64,000 nucleotides of DNA from Kaistia geumhonensis (lineage in GTDB: Bacteria; Pseudomonadota; Alphaproteobacteria; Rhizobiales; Kaistiaceae), in the NCBI RefSeq assembly GCF_030815145.1, contig NZ_JAUSWJ010000001.1, positions 4,020,501 through 4,084,500 on the forward strand, read 5' to 3'. Below are positions 56,804 to 64,000 of this stretch, piece by piece (position 1 is the first letter of the stretch; each line of letters begins with the position of its first letter). Below the pieces are notes generated by a model. The model searched no databases. It had not been told where the DNA came from and saw only the letters and a list, made by a program, of their open reading frames with translations. The translations under genes were made by a program, and so were the position numbers.

Positions 56804-57442
56804 ATGGCCGATTTCACGCTCCATGTCGGGACACGGATCTGGTCGAGCTGGTCGTTGCGCCCCTTCATGGCGCTCGCCGCCACCGGCGCCTCATTCGAAA
56901 CCGTGGTGACGGCCCTGCGCGCGCCGGGTACGCGGGCCGCGATCGGCGGCTTCAGCCCCTCAGGGCTGGTTCCCGTTCTCGTCGACCACCGCGACGGCCG
57001 TGACGTCACCGTCTGGGATTCGCTGGCGATCTGCGAATATCTCGCTGAGAGCTGGCCCCACCTCTGGCCGGCCGATGCCGCCGCGCGTGCCGTCGCGCGA
57101 TCGGTTTCGGCGGAAATGCATTCCGGCTTCCGTCCGATGCGGATGGCGATGCCGATGGACCTCTTCGCCGAGCACCCCGGCGAGGGCCTCGACGCCGACG
57201 GGGTCGAAGCCGATATTCGCCGCATCGACGCGATCTTCAGCGATTGCCGGAATCGATTCGGTGCGGGCGGGCCCTATCTCTTCGGGACATTTACGATCGC
57301 CGATGCCATGTATGCGCCGGTGGCGAGCCGTTTCCGAACCTATCGCCCCGAACTCAGCGCGCCGGCCGCCGACTATGTCGCGACGCTGCTGGCCGATCCG
57401 GGGTTCACGGCTTGGGAAGCGGCGGCCCTGAAGGAAATGTGA
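56804..57442 (+). CDS. Glutathione S-transferase family protein
   Basis: Cytosolic GST of 212 residues. The N-terminal thioredoxin-like domain contains GTRIWSSWSLRPFMAL, SPSGLVPVLVD and the glutathione-binding WDSLAICEYLAE. The C-terminal helical domain includes LFGTFTIADAMYAPVASRF. ATG 56804 (MADFTLHVG) follows GCGAGG and is 20 bases after the apt stop. Substrate unknown. Confidence 0.87.
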   Translation: MADFTLHVGTRIWSSWSLRPFMALAATGASFETVVTALRAPGTRAAIGGFSPSGLVPVLVDHRDGRDVTVWDSLAICEYLAESWPHLWPADAAARAVARSVSAEMHSGFRPMRMAMPMDLFAEHPGEGLDADGVEADIRRIDAIFSDCRNRFGAGGPYLFGTFTIADAMYAPVASRFRTYRPELSAPAADYVATLLADPGFTAWEAAALKEM

Positions 57443-57532
57443 CGGCGGCCGGGCGACTTGCCGCCTTGACCGCCGAGACGCATCGGCCCAGCCTCGGGGT
57501 GGGGTAGACGCGGCGCCTGCCGGGATGACGGT

Positions 57533-58951
57533 ATGAATTCGTTCTTCGATGTCTTCAAATGGGACCGCTTCGTCGCCCCGTCCGCGATGGAGCTGCTGTT
57601 CTGGCTCGTTTCGGCGATCGCCGTCCTCTTCGGCGTCTGGGGCCTGTCCTCGGGCATCGCCATGGTCGAGACGGCGCCCGTGCCGGGGCTCGTGCTGATC
57701 TCGGTCTCGATCATCGGGACGCTGGCCGGCATCGTCGCGGCGCGCATCGCCTGCGAGGCCGTGGTCATCCTGTTCCGCGTCAACGAGAACCTCATGGATA
57801 TCGCCGAGCGCGGCTTCACGGCCATGCCGGCGCCGATCGTGGAAAGCGCCGCTGTCCGCCTCGAGCACCGGGCCCCCGAGCCCCGGGAAGAGCCCCTGCC
57901 GGCCCGGAGGCAGCCCGAGCGAAGCGCCACGATCATCGAGGACCTCCCGCCCGTCTTCGATGCCGAGGAGGAAGAGGAGGACGATGCGGCCGATCCGTTC
58001 GCTCCGGATCAGGGTCGCGTCGAGCCGAGGGCCTGGGACGTCAAGCCGGTCCAGCCGAAGTCGGCTTCGACCGACGTCGCGGCGTCGGAGCCGCATCAGC
58101 GCATGCGGGACGTGACGCCGGCCTCCGCGAGAGACCGGTCAACGCCTCCGGAGGCACGGGCGAGGGTCGAGCGTGCCGCAGAGGCAAGATCTGATCGTCG
58201 TGAGCCCGACCGGCGCGAGCCGGAGGCGCGGGCGGCCGAGACGAGGGTTCCGCCCTCGAGGTCGGCGGGATCCGCGAACGAGGTTCGCGGCGAGACCCGC
58301 GCCGAGCGTTCCCCGCCGGCCGTCGTGGAGCATGAGACGCCCGCACAGCAGGAACGCGAGAAGCGCGAAGCCTCGCGCCGGCGCGCGGCGTCGGACGAGC
58401 CGGCGATCGAGCATGCGCTGAAGCGGCTTTCGCAGCCCGCATCCGCCAACCCTCCCTCCGACCCGCCGCCGTCGCGAGAGCGGCGCATGCCGGCCGCGCG
58501 CATCGAGGACGGCGACTTCATCAGTTCCGCGGCGCCCGATCCGGTCCGCCGTGAGACGCGCCGGCCCGGGGGCGCAACGCCCGAGGCCGTGCCGCAGGAC
58601 GGCGCGCGGGCCGGTCAGCAGAAGCCTGCCGCGCCGCGTCGCAGACCCGTTGCCGACGAGGAGGCTACACCTCTGCCGGCCTTCCTGGCGAATCGCGTCG
58701 AGCCCGAGGCGCCGATCGACCTGCCGCCGGTGCTGTCGCGCCAGGACGCGGCCAGCCGCGAGTCTTCGGCCGAGCCGAAGGCGGCGCCGCGCATGGTGCG
58801 GGAAAAGACCGTTCAGGTTGCCGCTCGCGAGACTGCTCCGGAACGTCAGCCGGAGCCGCGGCGCGACGAGGCCTCGCGATCGCAGAAGCCGAAGGGGGGG
58901 CAGGCTCCCCTGAAGCGCCGCCGGCCCCGCCGCGATCGCGACGAGGCCTGA
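57533..58951 (+). CDS. DUF4282 membrane protein with long disordered tail
   Basis: Protein of 472 residues. The N-terminal 90 residues form a DUF4282 domain: MNSFFDVFKWDRFVAP, two helices (LLFWLVSAIAVLFGVWGLSSG and LISVSIIGTLAGIVAARIAC), then LFRVNENLMDIA. The remaining 380 residues are charged and low in complexity, rich in Arg, Glu, Pro and Ala, ending in a basic RRRPRRDRDEA. The tail probably binds nucleic acid or acidic partners. It is convergent with ychF, nine bases apart. Confidence 0.75.
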   Translation: MNSFFDVFKWDRFVAPSAMELLFWLVSAIAVLFGVWGLSSGIAMVETAPVPGLVLISVSIIGTLAGIVAARIACEAVVILFRVNENLMDIAERGFTAMPAPIVESAAVRLEHRAPEPREEPLPARRQPERSATIIEDLPPVFDAEEEEEDDAADPFAPDQGRVEPRAWDVKPVQPKSASTDVAASEPHQRMRDVTPASARDRSTPPEARARVERAAEARSDRREPDRREPEARAAETRVPPSRSAGSANEVRGETRAERSPPAVVEHETPAQQEREKREASRRRAASDEPAIEHALKRLSQPASANPPSDPPPSRERRMPAARIEDGDFISSAAPDPVRRETRRPGGATPEAVPQDGARAGQQKPAAPRRRPVADEEATPLPAFLANRVEPEAPIDLPPVLSRQDAASRESSAEPKAAPRMVREKTVQVAARETAPERQPEPRRDEASRSQKPKGGQAPLKRRRPRRDRDEA

Positions 58952-58960
58952 CGGCCGAAC

Positions 58961-60055
58961 TCAGGTGTTGAAGCGGAACAGCATGACGTCGCCATCGGCT
59001 ACGACATAGTCCTTGCCTTCGTCGCGGGCGCGTCCCGCTTCCTTGGCGCCGGCTTCGCCGTTGTAGCGCACGTAATCCTCGAAGCCGATCGTCTGGGCGC
59101 GGATGAAGCCGCGCTCGAAATCGGTATGGATCACGCCGGCGGCCTGCGGTGCGCGGGTTCCGACCGGAATGGTCCAGGCGCGGGCTTCCTTGGGGCCGAC
59201 GGTGAAATAGGTGATGAGACCGAGCAGGGCGTAGCCGGCGCGGATCAGCCGGTCGAGGCCCGGCTCTTCGAGGCCGAGCGTCTCGAGGAAGTCCTTCTGC
59301 TCGGCGGCATCGAGCTGGGCGATCTCGGATTCGATCGCCGCCGAGATGACGACGCAGCCCGCGCCCTCGGCCTTGGCCATTTCCTCGACGCGCTTCGAAT
59401 AGGCATTGCCGGTCGCGGCCGAGGCTTCCTCGACATTGCATACATACAGCACGGGCTTCGAGGTCAGGAGATTCAGGGCATCGAAGGCGGCGCGATCCTC
59501 GGCGGAGACCTTGAGCTGGCGGGCCGGCTTGCCCTCGCGGAGCAGAGCGAGGGCGGCGTCCATCAGGTCGGCCTGATGCTTGGCTTCCTTGTCGTTGGCC
59601 GCCCGCTTCCTGAGCGGGACGACGCGCCGCTCGAGGCTGTCGAGATCGGCGAGCATCAGCTCCGTCTCGACCGTCTCGGCATCGGCGACCGGGTCGATGC
59701 GGTTCTCGACATGGGTGATGTCGCCGTCCTCGAAGCAGCGCAGCACATGCGCGATCGCGTCGACCTCACGGATATTGGCGAGGAACTGGTTGCCGAGACC
59801 CTCGCCCTTCGAGGCGCCGCGCACGAGGCCGGCGATGTCGACGAAGGTAAGGCGCGTCGGCACGATCTCGTGCGACTTGCCAACCCGCGCCAGCGTGTCG
59901 AGCCGCGGGTCCGGCACCGCCACCTCGCCGGTGTTCGGCTCGATGGTGCAGAAGGGATAGTTGGCCGCCTGCGCCGCTGCCGTCTTGGTCAGAGCGTTGA
60001 ACAAGGTCGACTTGCCGACATTCGGCAGGCCGACGATCCCGCATTTGAAGCCCAT
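58961..60055 (-). CDS. ychF: Obg-like ATPase YchF
   Basis: Ribosome-linked P-loop ATPase of 364 residues. The G1 loop is [15 protein letters not shown] (about residues 8-22), G3 is [16 protein letters not shown], and the altered G4 of this family is present in place of NKxD. The C-terminal TGS-like domain ends [18 protein letters not shown], the canonical YchF tail. A PIN-domain remnant and pth lie upstream. Confidence 0.94.
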   Translation of the reverse strand: MGFKCGIVGLPNVGKSTLFNALTKTAAAQAANYPFCTIEPNTGEVAVPDPRLDTLARVGKSHEIVPTRLTFVDIAGLVRGASKGEGLGNQFLANIREVDAIAHVLRCFEDGDITHVENRIDPVADAETVETELMLADLDSLERRVVPLRKRAANDKEAKHQADLMDAALALLREGKPARQLKVSAEDRAAFDALNLLTSKPVLYVCNVEEASAATGNAYSKRVEEMAKAEGAGCVVISAAIESEIAQLDAAEQKDFLETLGLEEPGLDRLIRAGYALLGLITYFTVGPKEARAWTIPVGTRAPQAAGVIHTDFERGFIRAQTIGFEDYVRYNGEAGAKEAGRARDEGKDYVVADGDVMLFRFNT

Positions 60056-60064
60056 GGTGTTCTT

Positions 60065-60199
60065 TCAGTTCAGGAGAGTGTCGAGATTGGTATCGCTTCG
60101 GAACAGTTCGAGGATCCTCATGTCGTCGACGACCCGCCCGCGGGCGAGATCCTCCGAGAAGAAAAGGCCGCAGCCGGCGCGCGCTGCCGATGCGAGCAT
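60065..60199 (-). pseudogene. C-terminal remnant of a PIN-domain protein
   Basis: A 44-codon frame whose first 30 residues (ASAARAGCGLFFSEDLARGR, then VVDDMRILELF) match the C-terminal part of VapC-type PIN nucleases, where G-C-x-x-L-x-S/T-E-D carries a catalytic acid. The N-terminal two thirds, with the first catalytic Asp, are absent; pth sequence lies there instead. Its ATG overlaps the pth stop. It has no obvious antitoxin gene nearby. It is read as a decayed fragment, though a small expressed protein cannot be excluded. Confidence 0.6.
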
Positions 60200-60903
60200 C
60201 AGTCGCCCTTGCCGAACAGCCGCTTGAGCCCCGCCGCGAAAGGACCGTCGGCGGGCTTCGGCTCAGACGACGACGTGGCCTTGGCCGACGGGGGAGGGGG
60301 GGCATCGGGCCCCGCTTCGGGCTTGGCCGGCTTCGGCGGCTCCGTCGCTCGGTGCAGACGGTTGGCGAAGGTCGAATCCTTGCCGTCGGCGAGGAGATTG
60401 GCGCTGTCGGCGATCGCATCGAGCAGCGGGTTCACCCATGCGCCGTCCGCCTTGGCGAAATCGTGAAGCACATAGCCCGCCACGAGTTCCCTGGCGCCGG
60501 GGTGGCCGATGCCGAGGCGCAGGCGCCGGTAGTCGTCGCCGAGATGGGCGGTGATCGAACGCAGGCCATTATGGCCGCCATGGCCGCCGCCGACCTTCAT
60601 CCGCGTCTTGCCGGGCGGCAGGTCGAGTTCGTCGTGCATAACGACGATGTCGGCGTTCGGGATCTTGAGGAAGCGGGCAGCCTCGGCAACCGCGCGGCCG
60701 CTCTCGTTCATATAGGTCTGCGGCTTCATGAGCAGCGTGCGCCGCCCCGAAAGCGTGCCCTCGGCGACATCCGCATGGAAGCGGCTGCGCCAGGGTCCGA
60801 AGCCATGGCGGCGGTGGATCGCATCCGCCGCCATGAAGCCGATATTGTGCCGGTTCAGGGCATATTGGCCGCCGGGATTGCCGAGGCCGACGATGAGGAG
60901 CAT
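60199..60903 (-). CDS. pth: Peptidyl-tRNA hydrolase
   Basis: Releases peptides from peptidyl-tRNA dropped by ribosomes. The 234-residue protein has [21 protein letters not shown] (catalytic His about 20, conserved Asn 10), [19 protein letters not shown] (catalytic Asp) and [11 protein letters not shown]. The core ends near residue 187. A Pro/Ala/Lys-rich tail ending LKRLFGKGD follows, a form common in Hyphomicrobiales. It is 29 bases downstream of rplY on the same strand. Confidence 0.93.
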   Translation of the reverse strand: MLLIVGLGNPGGQYALNRHNIGFMAADAIHRRHGFGPWRSRFHADVAEGTLSGRRTLLMKPQTYMNESGRAVAEAARFLKIPNADIVVMHDELDLPPGKTRMKVGGGHGGHNGLRSITAHLGDDYRRLRLGIGHPGARELVAGYVLHDFAKADGAWVNPLLDAIADSANLLADGKDSTFANRLHRATEPPKPAKPEAGPDAPPPPSAKATSSSEPKPADGPFAAGLKRLFGKGD

Positions 60904-60932
60904 CGCTGCGCGTCCCGAACCGGTCAGCCGGA

Positions 60933-61550
60933 TCAGGCCTTGGGAGCCTCGGCCGCCGCAGCTTCCGCCGCCTCTTCCGAGGTCAGCGCCGCCGGGGCGA
61001 CGATGGTCGCCAGCGTCACGTCGTCCGCCGCGGTCGCCTTGACGCCTTCCGGCAGCGAGACGCCGGACAGATGCACGGACGAGCCGATCTCGAGGCCGGT
61101 CAGGTCGACGACGATGTGATCGGGGATCGCATCGGCCGGCGCCGTGACGTCGAGTTCGTGCGAGACGATGTTCAGCACGCCGCCATTCTTGAGGCCGGGC
61201 GCCTTGTCCTCGTTCACGAACTGGACCGGAACCTTGACGTGCAGCGAGGCGCCGACGGTCACGCGCAGGAAGTCGACGTGGATCGGCTGGTCGCTCACGG
61301 GGTGGAGCGCGTAGTCACGCGGAATGACGCGGATCTTCTGGCCGTCGACATTGATCGTGGCCACGGTGGTCAGGAAGCCGCCACCATGCAGCTTCATGTA
61401 CACGTCCTTGTGCGACAGCTCGATCGCGAGGGGCGGCTGCTTGTCGCCATAGATGACGGCCGGAATCTTGCCTTCGCGACGCGACGCCCGGGCGGCCCCC
61501 TTGCCCACGCGGTTGCGCACGGAGGCCGTGAGCTCGTAGGAAGTGCTCAT
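60933..61550 (-). CDS. rplY: Ribosomal protein bL25 (CTC form)
   Basis: 5S rRNA-binding protein of 205 residues in the long form. The L25 domain (about 1-95) contains [24 protein letters not shown]. The TL5/CTC C-terminal domain (about 100-190) contains [22 protein letters not shown] and [15 protein letters not shown]. The tail is Ala/Glu-rich. An AAGGAGAA site precedes the ATG. A terminator lies between it and the upstream prs gene, so it has its own promoter or depends on read-through. Confidence 0.93.
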   Translation of the reverse strand: MSTSYELTASVRNRVGKGAARASRREGKIPAVIYGDKQPPLAIELSHKDVYMKLHGGGFLTTVATINVDGQKIRVIPRDYALHPVSDQPIHVDFLRVTVGASLHVKVPVQFVNEDKAPGLKNGGVLNIVSHELDVTAPADAIPDHIVVDLTGLEIGSSVHLSGVSLPEGVKATAADDVTLATIVAPAALTSEEAAEAAAAEAPKA

Positions 61551-61569
61551 CGGAATTCTCCTTGTCCAA

Positions 61570-61610
61570 ACGAAAAAGGCCGCGGTGCCTCCAGGGGTGT
61601 CGGCGCGGCC
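61570..61610 (-). terminator. Terminator after prs
   Basis: GGCCGCG (61578-61584) pairs with CGCGGCC (61604-61610) over a 19-base loop. On the minus strand it is followed by TTTTTCGTTT just upstream of the rplY ribosome site. Confidence 0.65.
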
Positions 61611-61661
61611 GCGCGCCTTATAGACGAGGCGCCGGCGAAGGACAAGGAAAGAAGGTCCGCC

Positions 61662-62594
61662 TCAGATGAAGAGGCTCGACACCGACTTCTCGCTGGCGGT
61701 GCGGTTGATCGCCTCGCCGATCAGCGTCGCGATCGAGGTGACGCGGATATTGGGCGCGCCCTGCACGGCCTCGGTCGGCTGGATCGAATCGGTGATCACC
61801 AGTTCCTTGAGCATCGACGAGGCGATGCGCGCGACGGCGCCGCCCGAGAGAACGCCATGGGTGATGTAGGCGACGACCGACTTCGCGCCCTTGGCGAGCA
61901 GCGCCTCGGCGGCGTTGCACAGCGTGCCGCCCGAATCGACGATGTCGTCGAAGAGGATGCAGTCGCGTCCCTCGACATTGCCGATGATGTTCATGACCTC
62001 GGATTCGCCGGGCCGCTCGCGCCGCTTGTCGACGATGGCCAGCGGAGCGTCGATGCGCTTGGCGAGCGCACGGGCGCGCACCACGCCGCCAACGTCCGGC
62101 GACACGACCATGATGTTCTGCAGTTCGTAGTGCTCGCGGATATCGCGGGTGATCACCGGCACCGAGAAGAGGTTGTCGGTCGGGATATCGAAGAAACCTT
62201 GGATCTGCCCGGCATGCAGGTCGAGCGTCAGAACGCGGTCGGCACCGGCATGGGTGATGAGATTGGCGACGAGCTTGGCCGAGATCGGCGTGCGCGGGCC
62301 GGCCTTCCGGTCCTGCCTCGCATAGCCGAAATAGGGGAGGACCGCCGTGATGCGGCGCGCCGAGGAGCGGCGCAGCGCATCGATGATGATCAGGAGCTCC
62401 ATCAAGTGGTCGTTGGCCGGATAGCTCGTCGACTGGATGACGAACACGTCCTCGCCGCGGACATTTTCCTGGATCTCAACGAAGATCTCCTGGTCAGCAA
62501 ACCGCTTGACGAGACACTTGGCCAGCGGGATCTCGAGATAGGTGGCGATCGCCTCGGCGAGCACCCGGTTGGAGTTTCCGGCAACCAGCTTCAA
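61662..62594 (-). CDS. prs: Ribose-phosphate pyrophosphokinase
   Basis: Makes PRPP from ribose-5-phosphate and ATP. The 310-residue protein shows [29 protein letters not shown], the catalytic-flexible-loop Lys region [10 protein letters not shown] and the PRPP loop [16 protein letters not shown]. The best start is a TTG at 62594 giving [16 protein letters not shown], which matches the family N-terminus exactly. A GTG form from 62693 would add 33 residues with no family similarity. A terminator follows. Confidence 0.93.
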   Translation of the reverse strand: MKLVAGNSNRVLAEAIATYLEIPLAKCLVKRFADQEIFVEIQENVRGEDVFVIQSTSYPANDHLMELLIIIDALRRSSARRITAVLPYFGYARQDRKAGPRTPISAKLVANLITHAGADRVLTLDLHAGQIQGFFDIPTDNLFSVPVITRDIREHYELQNIMVVSPDVGGVVRARALAKRIDAPLAIVDKRRERPGESEVMNIIGNVEGRDCILFDDIVDSGGTLCNAAEALLAKGAKSVVAYITHGVLSGGAVARIASSMLKELVITDSIQPTEAVQGAPNIRVTSIATLIGEAINRTASEKSVSSLFI

Positions 62595-62721
62595 GGTGTG
62601 GGGTCCCGTTGGTCCTGCTTCGCGAGTTGCGATCGATTCCGGGGCGGCATCGTTGGGCGGAGCGGCGGCGTTGTAGCAAGTCCACTTCCGCACTGCAAAC
62701 GCGATTGCGTCGCGGCGCGGT

Positions 62722-63390
62722 TCAGTTCGCCGGTATGGTGGATGACGGCAGCGGCGGCAGAGCCGTCGTGGCCGGCAGTGTCTGGGTCTCGGTGGCGCTC
62801 ACGGGCGTTGCCGTGACGGCCGCCGGGGCGGGCGCGATCGGCGCGCTGGCGACCGCCCCTGCATTCGCCGGGCCGCTCCGTCCCCAGGCGACGATGGCGC
62901 TGATCGTCTGCCGCGCGACATCCATAGCCGTCGACCGGTCGACGCCGCGCCACGGGTCGACGCCGGCGCCGGGCGCCGTTTCCTGGCCGGAAATGCGATG
63001 CACGCGCTTGCCGCTGCGGTCGAAAACGTCCCAGACATAGACGACGATGGTGCCCGAGGCGTCGCCGACCGCCGAGAGATAGCCCTTCACGATATAGGTC
63101 GCCGCCGGATCGTCGACCGGGACGAGGCTCACCTGCTGGGCGAAGGCCTCCTTGCCGAGCTCGGCCGAAATGTTGGTCAGAACCGTCGCGGGGGCGCCCG
63201 TCACCGGCGCGAAGGCGAACTTCGCCTGCGACAGCGGTACGGAAGGCGGGGTCGCGGAGATCGGCGGGATGGCCGCATTGGCCATGGACTGGGCCGCGCC
63301 GCTGATGCCTTCGCCGCTGCCACAGGCGGAAAGCCCCAGCGCAGCCATGGCAAGGAGGGCCCAGACCGGCCGATATGCCTTCACCGTCAT
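62722..63390 (-). CDS. Putative lipoprotein, function unknown
   Basis: Secreted protein of 222 residues. A signal peptide ends in a lipobox LSAC (Cys about 23). The core (about 50-165) has repeated beta segments ([28 protein letters not shown]) and a conserved-looking [17 protein letters not shown]. The last 45 residues are Ala/Pro/Thr-rich. It lies between pgeF and prs on the same strand. I do not recognise a named family beyond alphaproteobacterial lipoproteins of this kind. Confidence 0.7.
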   Translation of the reverse strand: MTVKAYRPVWALLAMAALGLSACGSGEGISGAAQSMANAAIPPISATPPSVPLSQAKFAFAPVTGAPATVLTNISAELGKEAFAQQVSLVPVDDPAATYIVKGYLSAVGDASGTIVVYVWDVFDRSGKRVHRISGQETAPGAGVDPWRGVDRSTAMDVARQTISAIVAWGRSGPANAGAVASAPIAPAPAAVTATPVSATETQTLPATTALPPLPSSTIPAN

Positions 63391-63502
63391 TCCATCGTCC
63401 CGCCGGTCCGCAACCGGAGCCCCCGGACCCTTCCTAGCGGCAAATGCCGGACCGGTCCAGAATTCGGCCGGTCATCCGATCAAATCCGCTCACTTGTCCC
63501 GA

Positions 63503-64000
63503 TCACGTTTCCTCATCGGCGAGTGCGATGGCGTGAAGCAGCCGCCCATAGTCCGCTTCGCCCTGATGGGTCATGCGGCGATAGGAATAAAAGCGGGCCG
63601 GATCGGCATAGGTGCAGAGGCCGAGATCGACGAAGCGGCCGGCGCCGGCGGCGGCGGCGCGATGGCCGAGATAGGCCGGAAGATCGAACTGCCGATGCCT
63701 CTCGCGCTCCGACGGCGCGAAGAAGCGCTGATTGGTGGTGTCGGCCTCCAGGAAGCGGGCGACGAATTCCGGCCCCACCTCGTAGGAGGCGGCGGAGATG
63801 GTCGGACCGAGCACGACCGTGATGCGCCCGCGATCGGCGCCGAGCCCCTCCATCGCGGCGAGCGTTGCTTCCAGAACGCCGGTGAAGGCGCCGCGCCAGC
63901 CGGCATGGGCCGCGCCGACGACGCGCGCCTCGGCATCGGCGAAGAGCAGCGGACCGCAGTCCGCCGTACCGACGCCAACGGCGAGGCCGGGCCGGGCCGT
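63503..64000 (-). CDS. pgeF: PgeF/YfiH-type multicopper polyphenol oxidase or purine nucleosidase, 5' partial
   Basis: C-terminal 165 residues of the YfiH (laccase domain) family. Ligand motifs GTADCGPLLFAD and GAAHAGWRGA are present, with VLGPTISAASYEVGPEF and LGLCTYADPARFYSYRR. The N-terminal part lies beyond the right edge; the frame is open to base 64000. Members act in peptidoglycan or purine nucleoside metabolism; the biochemical role varies in reports. Confidence 0.88.
   Translation of the reverse strand, partial: TARPGLAVGVGTADCGPLLFADAEARVVGAAHAGWRGAFTGVLEATLAAMEGLGADRGRITVVLGPTISAASYEVGPEFVARFLEADTTNQRFFAPSERERHRQFDLPAYLGHRAAAAGAGRFVDLGLCTYADPARFYSYRRMTHQGEADYGRLLHAIALADEET

Overview
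The window is about 64 kb of very GC-rich, gene-dense chromosome with strong G/C third-position bias. Several blocks point to an alphaproteobacterium of the Hyphomicrobiales (Rhizobiales): the petABC order, the DUF1285 / CoA-type Nudix / DUF6111 / CCA-transferase run opposite a MoxR / DUF58 / DUF4159 operon, a pth with a proline-rich tail, and a rhizobial-type L-rhamnose locus. The genus cannot be fixed from sequence reading alone. I saw no rRNA, tRNA, CRISPR array, prophage or insertion sequence.

Layout. (1) 1-2507: zinc/manganese ABC importer, with the ATPase cut by the left edge. (2) 2510-5450: PfkB sugar kinase, aldo/keto reductase and a divergent LysR regulator. (3) 5519-13233: permease, glutamine-synthetase-like ligase, N-formylglutamate-amidohydrolase-family enzyme, aldehyde dehydrogenase and iron alcohol dehydrogenase, with a divergent RpiR regulator. 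Together they look like a gamma-glutamylation route for an amine, most likely an amino alcohol. (4) 13304-14784: small membrane proteins. (5) 15001-29816: serine hydrolase plus a full L-rhamnose uptake and catabolism locus. DeoR regulator, transporter, a free-standing class II aldolase and two FGGY kinases lie on the minus strand; the bifunctional aldolase/dehydrogenase and the isomerase diverge from them. (6) 30028-35970: two paralogous glycine-zipper lipoproteins, a peptide-type binding protein, YbaK, a phosphoesterase, a Nudix protein and a GNAT. (7) 35971-45624: MoxR-type four-gene operon, divergent from DUF1285/Nudix/DUF6111/CCA. (8) 45720-48484: cytochrome bc1 operon. (9) 48709-53767: MarR regulator with a divergent monooxygenase-like gene, then two ABC exporters. 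(10) 53863-58951: trmL, hemF, mtnP, apt, a GST and a DUF4282 protein. (11) 58961-64000: ychF, a PIN-domain remnant, pth, rplY, prs, a lipoprotein and a pgeF gene cut by the right edge.

How the parts work together. The rhamnose locus imports L-rhamnose, isomerises it to rhamnulose, phosphorylates it, and splits it to DHAP and lactaldehyde, which a fused dehydrogenase oxidises. A phased group of TTGC-type palindromes in the divergent promoter is the best candidate for the DeoR operator. In region 3 the pair of iron alcohol dehydrogenase and aldehyde dehydrogenase beside a glutamine-synthetase homologue fits stepwise oxidation of a gamma-glutamyl amino alcohol. The HutG-family protein would fill the final amidase step; this is the most interesting functional hypothesis in the window. 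mtnP and apt form a methylthioadenosine-to-AMP salvage pair. Everything else looks like ordinary housekeeping or accessory metabolism.
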